The notes: generated from the letters alone by a model not told the origin. Counted from the stretch's first letter, positions 42,580 through 50,609 are shown. The stretch is DNA of 64,000 bases from Actinosynnema pretiosum (GCF_024171695.1 NZ_JAMTCF010000018.1:1-64000), one strand, 5' to 3'. Made by a program: numbers and translations.

Positions 42580-42620
42580 CGCCGCATAGTCGCCGCGTAC
42601 CCGCAGCATGGCCGCCCTGG
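42580..42620. promoter_or_regulatory. 11-bp-phased CGCC operator array (site 2)
   Basis: CGCC at 42580, CGCC at 42591, CGCA at 42602 and CGCC at 42613, 11 bp apart, ending in CTGG. It lies 35 bases before the queD start and 111 bases before the divergent XRE start. The first unit ends TAGT as in sites 1 and 4. Confidence 0.65.
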
Positions 42621-42654
42621 TGTCGCGCACCCCGGCCCGCTTGGCTCGGGAGTC

Positions 42655-43155
42655 ATGGAGAACGTGACGCGGATGGGACACGCGGTGTGCGTGAAGCACA
42701 CGTTCGAGGCCGCGCACCGGCTGCCCCACCTGGGTGGCAAGTGCGTGAACCTGCACGGTCACTCCTGGGAGGTGGAGGTGACCGTTGGCGCCCCGCGCCT
42801 GAGCGAGGGCGGGACGGTGGTGGAGTTCGGGGCGCTCAAGCAGGGGGTGCGGCGGTGGATCGACCTGTACTGGGACCACGCCACGCTGCTGGGGCAGGCC
42901 GACCCGCTGGTGGGACTGCTGCGGGAGACGGGCAGCCGGGTGTACCGGTTCGGCGCGCCGGGTGACGCCACCGGGGCCGAGCTGGTCGGTCACGACCTGC
43001 TGTGGCCGACGGTGGAGTCCGTGGCCGTGGTGCTCGCTCGGGCCGCGACCGCGATCGTTGACGAGCTCCCCGGCGCGCAGGGCGCGCGGGTGACGCGGGT
43101 GGAGGTGCGGGAGACCCGGTCGAACACCGCCGTGCACGAACCGGAGTGGTTCTGA
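42655..43155 (+). CDS. queD: QueD, 6-carboxytetrahydropterin synthase
   Basis: 166 residues from an ATG at 42655. KHTFEAAHRL (first zinc His), then GGKCVNLHGHSWEVEVTV with the catalytic Cys30 and two zinc His at residues 34 and 36. The C-terminal VEVRETRSNTAVHEPEW matches the family. It converts dihydroneopterin triphosphate to 6-carboxytetrahydropterin, the first dedicated 7-deazaguanine step. Somewhat longer than the usual 120-140 residues because of a central insertion (around residues 85-115). Overlaps queE by one base. Confidence 0.9.
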   Translation: MENVTRMGHAVCVKHTFEAAHRLPHLGGKCVNLHGHSWEVEVTVGAPRLSEGGTVVEFGALKQGVRRWIDLYWDHATLLGQADPLVGLLRETGSRVYRFGAPGDATGAELVGHDLLWPTVESVAVVLARAATAIVDELPGAQGARVTRVEVRETRSNTAVHEPEWF

Positions 43156-43847
43156 TGCGCTTGGCGGTCAACGAGCTGTTCGGCCCGACCTTCCAGGGAG
43201 AGGGCGTTAGCCAAGGCAGGCTGGCGAGCTTCCTGCGCCTGCACGGCTGCCACCTGGCCTGCGCCTGGTGTGACACCCCGCAGACCTGGGACCACGACCG
43301 GCACCCTCCGGCAGGGGAACGCCGCCTGCTCGACACGACCGAGGTCCTGGACTGGGTGGTTGAGCAACCCAGCGAGCTGCTGGTGATCACCGGCGGCGAG
43401 CCGCTGCTGCAACAGCGGGCGCTGGGGGAGTTGCTGACCGCCGTCATTGACCGCCGTGCCGTGTCCGAGGTCGAGGTGGAGACCTCCGGCACCATCACCC
43501 CCTCCCTCGTCGTGGCCCAGGCGGTCAACCGCTTCACCGTCTCCACCAAGCTGGCCAACGCGAAGATGCCGCTGCACCGCCGCGTCCGCCCGGCGGCGTT
43601 GCGCGCGCTGGCGATGACGGGCAAGGCGTCGTGGAAGTTCGTCGTCCAGTCCCCAGGCGATCTGGACGAGGCGGCGGAGCTGGTGCAGACCTACCGGCTG
43701 GGGCCGGTGTGGGTCATGCCTGAGGGCACGGACCAGGTGGTGCTGCTGGAGCGGATGCGGGAGCTGGCCGACCCGGTGCTCGCGCGCGGCTGGAACCTGA
43801 CCTCCCGGCTGCACACCCTGCTGTGGGGTGAGGTCCGAGGCCGCTGA
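43155..43847 (+). CDS. queE: QueE, 7-carboxy-7-deazaguanine synthase
   Basis: 230 residues from the ATG overlapping the queD stop. FGPTFQGEGVSQGRLASFLR is the QueE start signature. Radical SAM cysteines are Cys32, 36 and 39 in GCHLACAWCDT, followed by VITGGEPLLQQ. VETSGTI and STKLANAKMP match the substrate region. Converts 6-carboxytetrahydropterin to 7-carboxy-7-deazaguanine, feeding QueC. With QueD and QueC the preQ0 route from dihydroneopterin triphosphate is complete; GTP cyclohydrolase (FolE) must come from elsewhere. Confidence 0.93.
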   Translation: MRLAVNELFGPTFQGEGVSQGRLASFLRLHGCHLACAWCDTPQTWDHDRHPPAGERRLLDTTEVLDWVVEQPSELLVITGGEPLLQQRALGELLTAVIDRRAVSEVEVETSGTITPSLVVAQAVNRFTVSTKLANAKMPLHRRVRPAALRALAMTGKASWKFVVQSPGDLDEAAELVQTYRLGPVWVMPEGTDQVVLLERMRELADPVLARGWNLTSRLHTLLWGEVRGR

Positions 43848-43873
43848 GCGGACGCACCGGGTAGCACGTCCGC
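43848..43873. terminator. candidate bidirectional terminator
   Basis: GCGGACG (43848-43854) pairs with CGTCCGC (43867-43873) in the 43-base gap between convergent queE and the flavoprotein gene. Confidence 0.4.
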
Positions 43874-43890
43874 CGACTCCCAGCGCGCGA

Positions 43891-44451
43891 TCAGGTCCCC
43901 AGCGGTCCGCCACCCGACGCGCCACCGGTCACCGCGACCACAGCCGAGACGATCCGAGCCCAGTCGAAGGTGGCCAGCCCACTGTCCGTGCGCAGGGTGA
44001 TGGCTTCCGGGTCGAGCACGACCACACCGTTGCGGGAGAGGCGTTCCACGCTGTCGGCGTAGGCGGGATGCTCGCGCAGCGACGCCTTCGCGCACGGCGC
44101 GGCGATGATCGGCGCCTCGGCGCAGAGCAGCTCGTTCAACACCCCCAGCGCGACCGAGTCGCTGATGCCCGCAGACCACTTGTTGAGCGAGTTGAACGTC
44201 AACGGCGCGGCCAGGACCAAGTCGGCTCTCGGCAAGGACTTCCCCTCACCGGGCGGGCGGGCCTCCGCCCTCACCAGGCAACCGGTCCGCTCGGCCAGAG
44301 CCACGAGGTCGACCCACGAGGCCGCAGTGGGGGTGGCGATCACCGAGACCTGCCAGCCGAGCGCGGACAGCGCTTCGACCAGCGTCGCGATCTCCAGAAC
44401 GGGCGGCGCCGCCGACACGACCAAGTGAACCGAGCCGAGGTGCGGCTTCAC
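43891..44451 (-). CDS. flavoprotein (HFCD/phosphopantothenoylcysteine-decarboxylase-like)
   Basis: 186 residues from a GTG overlapping the regulator stop (GTGA). VHLVVSAAPPVLEIATLVEA (FMN-binding start) and ADLVLAAPLTFNSLNKWSAG with DSVALGVLNELL are typical of the HFCD flavoprotein family; APIIAAPCAKASL is the late Pro-Cys region. Members carry out oxidative decarboxylation of cysteine-type substrates or act as simple FMN proteins. The pairing with an XRE-TPR regulator recurs in actinobacteria, so it may be part of a sensing pair rather than of the preQ0 pathway. Confidence 0.82.
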   Translation of the reverse strand: MKPHLGSVHLVVSAAPPVLEIATLVEALSALGWQVSVIATPTAASWVDLVALAERTGCLVRAEARPPGEGKSLPRADLVLAAPLTFNSLNKWSAGISDSVALGVLNELLCAEAPIIAAPCAKASLREHPAYADSVERLSRNGVVVLDPEAITLRTDSGLATFDWARIVSAVVAVTGGASGGGPLGT

Positions 44452-45698
44452 CGCTCGATCCCCGCCCTGAGCGCCAACTCGCGCAACCCCGGGACATCAC
44501 GGCGGCGTTCACGCGACATCAACTCCCGCACGACCTCGTGGGCGGTGACGCTGAGGCGGACGTTCTCCGGTGCGATGCGATCAGCCTCCAACAGGTGCAG
44601 GGTGGCGAAGGCGTCCTCGTGGATCCGCGTGTGCGCCCAAGCGTTGGCCAGGTGGAACCGGGCCTTACGCCCGCGTAGCCCAGCGGGCAGGCGGGTGATG
44701 TCGACCTGCTCGGCGGCCGACAGCAGTTGGTACGGGTCGTCCAGCAGCATCGCCACCGACATGCGGTGGATGGCGACGTTGGTCGGCCCGAAAGCCGTGT
44801 AGTCCACGTTGGAGTCCTTGCCCGACTCCTCCGCCAGCCGGTGCGCCTCGTGCAACCTCCGGTGCCCGAGCACGCCATCGCCCCGTCGAGCGGCGACGAC
44901 CGCCGCGATCAGCAGCAGAGAGCCTTTCCAACTGGTCTTGCGGGGCCCGTCGCCTCGCACGGTCGAGGCCGCGTCAACCGCGAACTCTTCGGCTTCCGCC
45001 GCGCGGTCGAGCTTGAGCAGGGCGCACACAGCCTGGTAGGCGGCTGCGGAACGCCAGAACTGGTCGCCGATCTCCTCTGCGATGGCCTTGCAGCGCTCGG
45101 CCGCGCCCCACGCTGTCCTCCCGTCGTTCTCCACGGTCGCCAGCTTGGCCTCCAGAACCGCGATGCTGCACTGGAGTGCCTGCGCTTCGCGTCGTTCCTG
45201 GGGAGGACCGCTCTCCGCGAGGGCGTCAACGAAGTCCGCGACCGCCTCCAGCCCTCCGGATGCCCGGACGTATCGCGCGGCCTGGTACGTCTCGTGCAGC
45301 TTGGCCACCGAGCCCTGCGCGGACACGAGCGCCGTCGGCGCGGCACCATGCCCCTGCTGCTCCACGACACCGTGTCCCGCTGTCGACATGGCCGAACCGT
45401 GCTGGAGTGTCGTGATCGCCGGGACGTGCCGCCCTGCCCTGGACACGGTCGAGGCCTGGGATACTGGCCGCAGTCTCAGGAGCACGTCGAGTTCGGCGAA
45501 CGACAGGTCGAGTTCCGAAGCGAGTTTCCCCCTGTGCAGCGGGCTCGGAGTGAGGACACCGCGTTCCCAGCGCCCTACCGTCGAGGAATCGACCCCGATC
45601 CTGTCCGCGAGCGCTTCCTGCGTAAGACCGACCGCTTCACGACGCGCCGCGAGGGCTTCGCGCTTACCGTTCCCAACCCCTTCACCACGTCCGCGCAC
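44448..45698 (-). CDS. XRE-family HTH/TPR regulator (paralogue 3)
   Basis: 416 residues from a GTG at 45698 preceded by GAGGGGG. HTH at residues 14-56 (LAARREAVGLTQEALADRIG, TVGRWERGVLTPSPLHRGKL) and TPR-like helices from about residue 130. Operon with the flavoprotein. An 11-bp-phased CGCC array lies about 145 bases upstream (45841-45891). Its C-terminal part differs clearly from the other paralogues, so it may sense a different signal. Confidence 0.87.
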   Translation of the reverse strand: MRGRGEGVGNGKREALAARREAVGLTQEALADRIGVDSSTVGRWERGVLTPSPLHRGKLASELDLSFAELDVLLRLRPVSQASTVSRAGRHVPAITTLQHGSAMSTAGHGVVEQQGHGAAPTALVSAQGSVAKLHETYQAARYVRASGGLEAVADFVDALAESGPPQERREAQALQCSIAVLEAKLATVENDGRTAWGAAERCKAIAEEIGDQFWRSAAAYQAVCALLKLDRAAEAEEFAVDAASTVRGDGPRKTSWKGSLLLIAAVVAARRGDGVLGHRRLHEAHRLAEESGKDSNVDYTAFGPTNVAIHRMSVAMLLDDPYQLLSAAEQVDITRLPAGLRGRKARFHLANAWAHTRIHEDAFATLHLLEADRIAPENVRLSVTAHEVVRELMSRERRRDVPGLRELALRAGIER

Positions 45699-45840
45699 AT
45701 CCGCCCCCTCGTCGTCGTCTTTTATCGAGCAGTCATCATGGTAACTACTCTCCTGCGGCCTTCCCGTGCCTTGTCGAGAAGCTGAACCCGTTTCGGTTCG
45801 AATTCACCGCAGAGCTGTTTTCGCATCTCAGCAAGTTCGA

Positions 45841-45891
45841 CGCCGCCTCATCGCCTGCTTCGCGCCTGGTTCACGCCGCCTTCCCGCCTGG
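45841..45891. promoter_or_regulatory. 11-bp-phased CGCC operator array (site 3, five units)
   Basis: CGCC at 45841, 45852, 45863, 45874 and 45885, all exactly 11 bp apart, the last followed by TGG. Located between the start of the regulator at 45698 and the stop of the one at 45904. The most regular of the four arrays. Confidence 0.68.
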
Positions 45892-45903
45892 TAGTGGAAG
45901 CGA

Positions 45904-47259
45904 TTAGTCAAGCAGCAGGTCGCGGTCGCGCCAGGCCATGCGCAGCAGGCTCAACGACCCCGGTGACAGTCGCGGCTCCAGCCGGGTGATCGCCTCGTCG
46001 GTGAACGGCATGTCCGCCCGGCCGCCCTCGCCCACCACCCGGCCCTCGTCGTTGACCCGCGTCATCGCCCCGAAGAGCCGGTCGAACTCCACGTCGTCGA
46101 CCACTGCCACGGTGCGCTGGCTCGGGCCCAGGGTGAGCGGGTCGCTCACCAGCCCGTAGTGCCACATCCGCAACCGCCCGGCCGCCCTGGCCCTCTCGAA
46201 CGAGGCGAAGGGCTCCTCGGCTCCGTAGTCGATGGCGCGGGCACCGTTGCCGTCGTGCTCGGGGTTGGCCAGGAACTCCTCCGAGTACTCACGCATGATG
46301 TTGCGCCACAAGGAGAAGTCGTTGCGCACGTCCACCGCCTGCACCGAGGACGGCTGGAACTCGCCCGCAGGCATCAGCGAGCACAGGCTGCCCCCGTCGG
46401 CCACCGAATCCCCGTCCCGCTCGTGCAGCACGAACCGGTGCCCACCACCTGCGCCCCGGCGCAGGGTGAGGGTGACGATGCCCGGCGACATCAACAACCG
46501 CGTCGGGTCGAACGGGTCGCCGATCGCCGTGCGCAGCGGCAAAACGTCCCAGCCGGGCACCGAACCCTGGGCGGCCAGCCAGGCTGCCTTGAACTCGTGC
46601 GCCAGACAGGACTTGACGTGGAAGACCTCGAAGAACGTGGTGGTGCCGAACTCCAACTCCAGCCCGTCCCCGGCTGCACGTACCGCGAGCAGGCGGTAGC
46701 TGACCCGGTTCTCCAGCAGGCGCGGACGCACCAGGTCGCGCACCGCCCGGCTGTAGTCGGTGTACGGCTCGCCCCGGTCGTTCAGGGGCAACAACCCTGC
46801 TGTGGAAGGCAGTTCCGGGACGGGTGGGGTCTGGTCGGTGAAGCGCAGCCGCACCTGCTCCAGCTCCACGGGCTGCTCCAGCAGCCAGCCAGGGCCGGTC
46901 AGGACGTGGCCATCCGGCGCGCGCTTCCCGGCTGGGTACAGCCAGGCCGCCAGCTCGGCCAACTCCCGTCCCCGCACACCGGGCGCTTTGCGCACCCGCA
47001 GCCACTGCTCCTGACTGCGCCGCACCGCATCACCGGGTGCCTCGGTCTTCTCGTCGGAGGCGAACAGCGCGGCCAGTTCGACAGCGGAGACCTTCAGCGC
47101 CTTGGCCAGGCGGGGCCGCATCCCCGGTGTCAGCTCCTGGGTGCCGCGTTCCCACCGGCCCACCGTGGACAGGTCCACGCCGAGTTCGGCCGCGAGCGCC
47201 TCTTGCGTGTAGCCCAGCAGCTCCCGCCGAGCGATCAACCGCTGACGTCGCACAGCCAT
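45904..47259 (-). CDS. XRE-family regulator with unrecognised C-terminal domain (paralogue 4)
   Basis: 451 residues from an ATG at 47259 (a GTG at 47253 is possible). HTH at residues 4-50 (LIARRELLGYTQEALAAELG, TVGRWERGTQELTPGMRPRL). Unlike the other paralogues, the C-terminus is not TPR-like but a mixed alpha/beta region (GLELEFGTTTFFEVFHVKSC, IVTLTLRRGAGGGHRFVLHE, TVAVVDDVEFDRLFGAMTRV). I do not recognise this domain. Array site 4 lies about 120 bases upstream. Confidence 0.82.
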   Translation of the reverse strand: MAVRRQRLIARRELLGYTQEALAAELGVDLSTVGRWERGTQELTPGMRPRLAKALKVSAVELAALFASDEKTEAPGDAVRRSQEQWLRVRKAPGVRGRELAELAAWLYPAGKRAPDGHVLTGPGWLLEQPVELEQVRLRFTDQTPPVPELPSTAGLLPLNDRGEPYTDYSRAVRDLVRPRLLENRVSYRLLAVRAAGDGLELEFGTTTFFEVFHVKSCLAHEFKAAWLAAQGSVPGWDVLPLRTAIGDPFDPTRLLMSPGIVTLTLRRGAGGGHRFVLHERDGDSVADGGSLCSLMPAGEFQPSSVQAVDVRNDFSLWRNIMREYSEEFLANPEHDGNGARAIDYGAEEPFASFERARAAGRLRMWHYGLVSDPLTLGPSQRTVAVVDDVEFDRLFGAMTRVNDEGRVVGEGGRADMPFTDEAITRLEPRLSPGSLSLLRMAWRDRDLLLD

Positions 47260-47375
47260 TCCCCACCCCCTGGACACGACGGTCACCCGACCCTAGCTCC
47301 GCTCCGTACGAAAACAGCGGAGACTTGATGGACATCCACCCGCACGGGCGCGGAAAACCGCAAAAGCGGGCGGCA

Positions 47376-47416
47376 CGCCCTGAAGTCGCCCTGTAGTCGC
47401 CCGGACATCGCGCTGG
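47376..47416. promoter_or_regulatory. 11-bp-phased CGCC operator array (site 4)
   Basis: CGCC at 47376, 47387 and 47398, CGCG at 47409, 11 bp apart, followed by CTGG. The first two units read CGCCCTGAAGT and CGCCCTGTAGT. Between the divergent regulator (start 47259) and the small gene at 47517. Confidence 0.68.
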
Positions 47417-47516
47417 TCCGACAGGCGGAAATGATGATTTGCTCAATCCGGAAACGCTGGAATAACTGCCCGGCTGGGCACCTCCGTCACGCGTCACGAG
47501 ATTTCCGGAGAAAACC

Positions 47517-47867
47517 ATGGACAGCGCAATCGGCAACACCGTGACAGGCCACGAGAACGACTGGGACGAGGACTCCCCGGTCTACACGGAGGAGGGGTTC
47601 GACACCCTCGTGCGGGACATAGCCGCCGACGAGATGCCCCGCCTGTTCGCGGTCGTCTACGAGCAGGTCCCACGCCAGGGCGCAGAGGTCGCCGCCTACG
47701 GCCTGGCGTTCCGGGACCGCGCCGAACTGATAGCCCCCGACGGCGCCAGCCGGATGACCTCCTCCAACGCCGACCAGGCCACCGCCCTGCTGGCCGCCAG
47801 CACCGGCGACGAACAGGTCAAAGCCCACCTGGTCTGGATCTCGACCCCCGTCGGGGCGCGGGTGTGA
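47517..47867 (+). CDS. small acidic hypothetical protein
   Basis: 116 residues from an ATG with GGAGAA just upstream. Acidic N-terminus (ENDWDEDSPVYTEEGFD) and an alpha/beta-looking body (RLFAVVYEQVPRQGAEVAAY, VKAHLVWISTPVG). No family recognised. Divergent from the XRE regulator at 45904 across array site 4, so it is probably a target of that regulator. Confidence 0.65.
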   Translation: MDSAIGNTVTGHENDWDEDSPVYTEEGFDTLVRDIAADEMPRLFAVVYEQVPRQGAEVAAYGLAFRDRAELIAPDGASRMTSSNADQATALLAASTGDEQVKAHLVWISTPVGARV

Positions 47868-47934
47868 CCACCGGATGACAGGGTGCGCGGGCACCGGACA
47901 ACCCGGTGCCCGCGCACCCCGTCCGGGAACCGAC

Positions 47935-49062
47935 ATGACCACAACCCACCTCGTCCAGGAGCACCTGCTCCGCCCGCTGCGGGAGAGCGGTCAACGGCAC
48001 CGCGCACTCGACCACGCGATGACCCTGCTCGACCACCCCGGCCACGACCTCCGCCTCGTCGGCGAAACACTCCTCGCGGCAGGAAGACCCGGTACCGCCA
48101 GCCGATACCTGGCGGCCCCGCGACGCGCCAAGTCCGACGTGAAGCCGGTTGCTGCCTTCTTCGGTGAGGTATCGACGATCATTGGGAAGACGAGAAAATT
48201 CCCGCCGCGCTGGCCTTGTCGACTAAGCCCGGAACTTCTGCTTGCGGTGTGCCGGGCGCAGGAGGCACTCGGGCGGCTGGACGAAACCACACGCCGCTCC
48301 CCGCTGGGACCGGACTGGGGCCTCGCCGTCCGCCTGCGCGAGGCGCGGCAGCTCGCGCACCTGCACGGGGTGCACGCGTCGCTGCGGGAGGTCTGGCAGA
48401 CGCACCTGCCAGGCAACATGCCGCGCATCGCCACCGAACCGGCCCTGACCCCTCACCTCCACAGCATCTTGGCCAATTGTCCGAAGCATCTGGGCCCGCC
48501 GCCCGACCGCACCGTGCCCCAGGTGGTGAGCGCGACGCTGTGGCACCTCCAAGCACTGGACGCAGACCTGCACACTGCGTTCAACGCACTGCCCGAACTC
48601 CTGGTGCGTGGTGGTGCGCTGCGCGACACGTGGCTGCCACTGCTCACCGCCATCACCACGCACCCCGACGACTACCTGACCGCGCTGCGCACCACGGCCG
48701 AGACCGGCAGCGCCGACCCCCTCGTGGCCCACATCGCCCACAGCGTCGTCACCGCGTGCCAGGAGGAAATCGCCCTCGTCGACCGCTTGACGGCCCTGCG
48801 CGAGCAACTGCTCGCCGCCGCATCACCGGGACGAACCGGACGCATCCTGAAGGTCGTCGCCTCCCTGCCCACGGCCCCGGTGCTCAACAACCTGCGGGTC
48901 GTCCAGCAGCACGGCATCACCGTCAAGGCCGCCACGAGCATCACCGCCACCCTGGTCGACCACGGTCTGCTGGTCCCGCACCCGTGCTGCACGCGCAGCG
49001 CGGTCTTCTGCAAACCGCAGGCCCTGTACCTGCACTCCGGGCTCCCGACGAACCCGGCCTGA
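47935..49062 (+). CDS. hypothetical protein, mostly helical
   Basis: 375 residues from an ATG at 47935. Helical throughout. The last 90 residues contain LVDRLTALREQLLAAA, a TAPVLNNLRVVQQHGITVKA segment and a LVDHGLLVPHPCC end, which resembles a winged-helix tail like those closing Fic-type proteins. However, no Fic motif (HPFxxGNGR) is present. I do not recognise the family. 67 bases after the small acidic gene and possibly co-transcribed. Confidence 0.6.
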   Translation: MTTTHLVQEHLLRPLRESGQRHRALDHAMTLLDHPGHDLRLVGETLLAAGRPGTASRYLAAPRRAKSDVKPVAAFFGEVSTIIGKTRKFPPRWPCRLSPELLLAVCRAQEALGRLDETTRRSPLGPDWGLAVRLREARQLAHLHGVHASLREVWQTHLPGNMPRIATEPALTPHLHSILANCPKHLGPPPDRTVPQVVSATLWHLQALDADLHTAFNALPELLVRGGALRDTWLPLLTAITTHPDDYLTALRTTAETGSADPLVAHIAHSVVTACQEEIALVDRLTALREQLLAAASPGRTGRILKVVASLPTAPVLNNLRVVQQHGITVKAATSITATLVDHGLLVPHPCCTRSAVFCKPQALYLHSGLPTNPA

Positions 49063-49104
49063 CCCCGACAGCCCTTCCCGCCGACAGCAGGTCAAGGACT
49101 TTCC

Positions 49105-49332
49105 ATGCCCCACACGATCCAGTTGCGTGACGAAGAGTTCACCAGGGTCAGCCGCCTGGCCGGTTACCGGAGCGACTACGCCCTCGCCAGAGCAATGGAC
49201 GTCAATCGATCCACCGTCACGCGTGTCCTCTCAGGGGACCTCCAACCCGGTCCGGCCTTCATCGGCGGGGCACTGGTCGCGCTGTACCCGCTCAGGTTCG
49301 AGGACATGTTCACGGTGGTCACGGTGTCGTAA
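49105..49332 (+). CDS. small HTH protein (Cro-like), copy 1
   Basis: 75 residues. RVSRLAGYRSDYALARAMDV, then NRSTVTRVLSGDLQPGPAFI is a compact helix-turn-helix, ending in GGALVALYPLRFEDMFTVV. Size and pattern fit phage- or mobile-element-type XRE repressors. It has a paralogue 66 bases downstream. Confidence 0.72.
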   Translation: MPHTIQLRDEEFTRVSRLAGYRSDYALARAMDVNRSTVTRVLSGDLQPGPAFIGGALVALYPLRFEDMFTVVTVS

Positions 49333-49398
49333 AGGCGTTTTCGGTGCAGGGCAGTACGCTGCGGCTTCCGCGAAGAGCACCAGCGGCGAAGGAGCCTC

Positions 49399-49629
49399 AT
49401 GCCCTACACCGTTCGCGTCCGTCCCGAGGCGTTCGACGACGCCATCACCACAGCAGACCTGAGCGTCGCCGGGGTGACGGAAGCCATGTCCGTCACCCCG
49501 GAGGCGCTCAACTCGGTTCGCGGCGGCCAGGAACCCGACCCGGAGTTCATCGCGGGCGCCCTGCTCGCCTTCGCCCCGCTGACCTTCGAGGACCTGTTCG
49601 AGGTCCTCGCTCACCCTGTCAGCACCTGA
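49399..49629 (+). CDS. small HTH-like protein, copy 2
   Basis: 76 residues with the same frame as its neighbour: MPYTVRVRPEAFDDAITTAD, a weakened helix-turn-helix (VAGVTEAMSVTPEALNSVRG), then PEFIAGALLAFAPLTFEDLF. The shared C-terminal F-I-x-G-A-L-x-A-x-x-P-L-x-F-E-D-x-F pattern shows a tandem duplication. The recognition helix has diverged, so its DNA target or role may differ. Confidence 0.68.
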   Translation: MPYTVRVRPEAFDDAITTADLSVAGVTEAMSVTPEALNSVRGGQEPDPEFIAGALLAFAPLTFEDLFEVLAHPVST

Positions 49630-49649
49630 TCGACCGTCCGGTGCGCTGA

Positions 49650-50222
49650 TCACCGGGTGAGCGCAGCCACCGCCCGCCCGGTGATCAGCGCCACGAGCTC
49701 TTCGTGAGCGGGACCGGGCTGCTCGGGCAGGTCCGGGTGGTGCGCGACAAGCCGTGCGAGCAGGCCCAGGGTCGGCCAGGCCGCAGCGGTGACCGGGCGG
49801 CCCCACGAGTTGGCGGACAGCCGCAACGCCTCCATGACCGCCTCTCCGAGGTGCGCGCCGTGCAGGTCGTGGGCGTGGAAGAACCCGGTGAAGCGGACAC
49901 TCAGGCCGCAGGCGTCGTGATCGACCGTAGTGACCACCCCGAGGGCGACCTGGCGGAGGGTGGCCGTGCTCCAGCCGTTCTTGGGCGTGCGCGAGTTCGG
50001 CCCGCGATGGCCCAGAACGATCACCCCTCCGGGCGTGAGCCTGCCGGTGGTCAGGGGAGACGGCGATGTCAGGTGCCGTCGATCCTTGGCGAGCGCCTCG
50101 TCGGGGGACCAGGTGCGTTGGCCGGTGGCCAGGGCTTGGTCGAAGCGGTCGGCCTGCCCGGTGGGCAGGTACGTGCAGACCACGGGCGAGCAGGTGTTAT
50201 CAAGGATGTTGGTAATAGACAC
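49650..50222 (-). CDS. hypothetical protein
   Basis: 190 residues from a GTG at 50222 six bases after GGGAGGA. Begins VSITNILDNTCSPVVCTYLP and ends in a helical region (LGLLARLVAHHPDLPEQPGP). Contains RRHLTSPSPLTTGRLTPGGV and TTVDHDACGLSVRFTGFFHA. No family recognised. It lies between the twin HTH genes and the integration module, as element cargo. Confidence 0.55.
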   Translation of the reverse strand: MSITNILDNTCSPVVCTYLPTGQADRFDQALATGQRTWSPDEALAKDRRHLTSPSPLTTGRLTPGGVIVLGHRGPNSRTPKNGWSTATLRQVALGVVTTVDHDACGLSVRFTGFFHAHDLHGAHLGEAVMEALRLSANSWGRPVTAAAWPTLGLLARLVAHHPDLPEQPGPAHEELVALITGRAVAALTR

Positions 50223-50609
50223 GAGTCCTCCCGGCGTCTTGGGGTGACGTTGTGGAAAGAGATAGTTGCGAACCGAAGTTACTTTTCGCGTAGAGCCGGT
50301 TTGCTTTGTATTCAAATATGCGGCGTTGTGGCCTGTCAAGGGTGACGGTTTGATTTTCCGTCAGGGGATACGAGTTCACTCTTTCGGTGTGCTTCTGTCC
50401 CCGCCGCCTCTCTTTTGTGGAGTTCTAGGGCGTCGAAGCGGCAGACACCTGCCCGTGGTGTCCGGGGTGTCAGCTCCTGTCGCGCAGACGGCATCAGAAA
50501 TCACATGGGAGGACGTTATGGGTACCTGCTCAACCAAGCTGGGCCTGCGGTACCGGCAGATGTCGGCTCCTGCAGCTCTTGGCAACACCTCGACCTGTGG
50601 TGGGCTGCG
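50223..50609. promoter_or_regulatory. lower-GC intergenic region before the integration module
   Basis: About 390 bp, noticeably AT-richer (for example TTGCTTTGTATTCAAATATG). It contains a possible 31-codon reading frame at 50518-50613 with GAGGA before its ATG, whose stop overlaps the excisionase start (GTGA). This could be a translation-coupling leader peptide. Promoters for the excisionase (rightward) and for the gene at 50222 (leftward) must be here. Confidence 0.45.
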
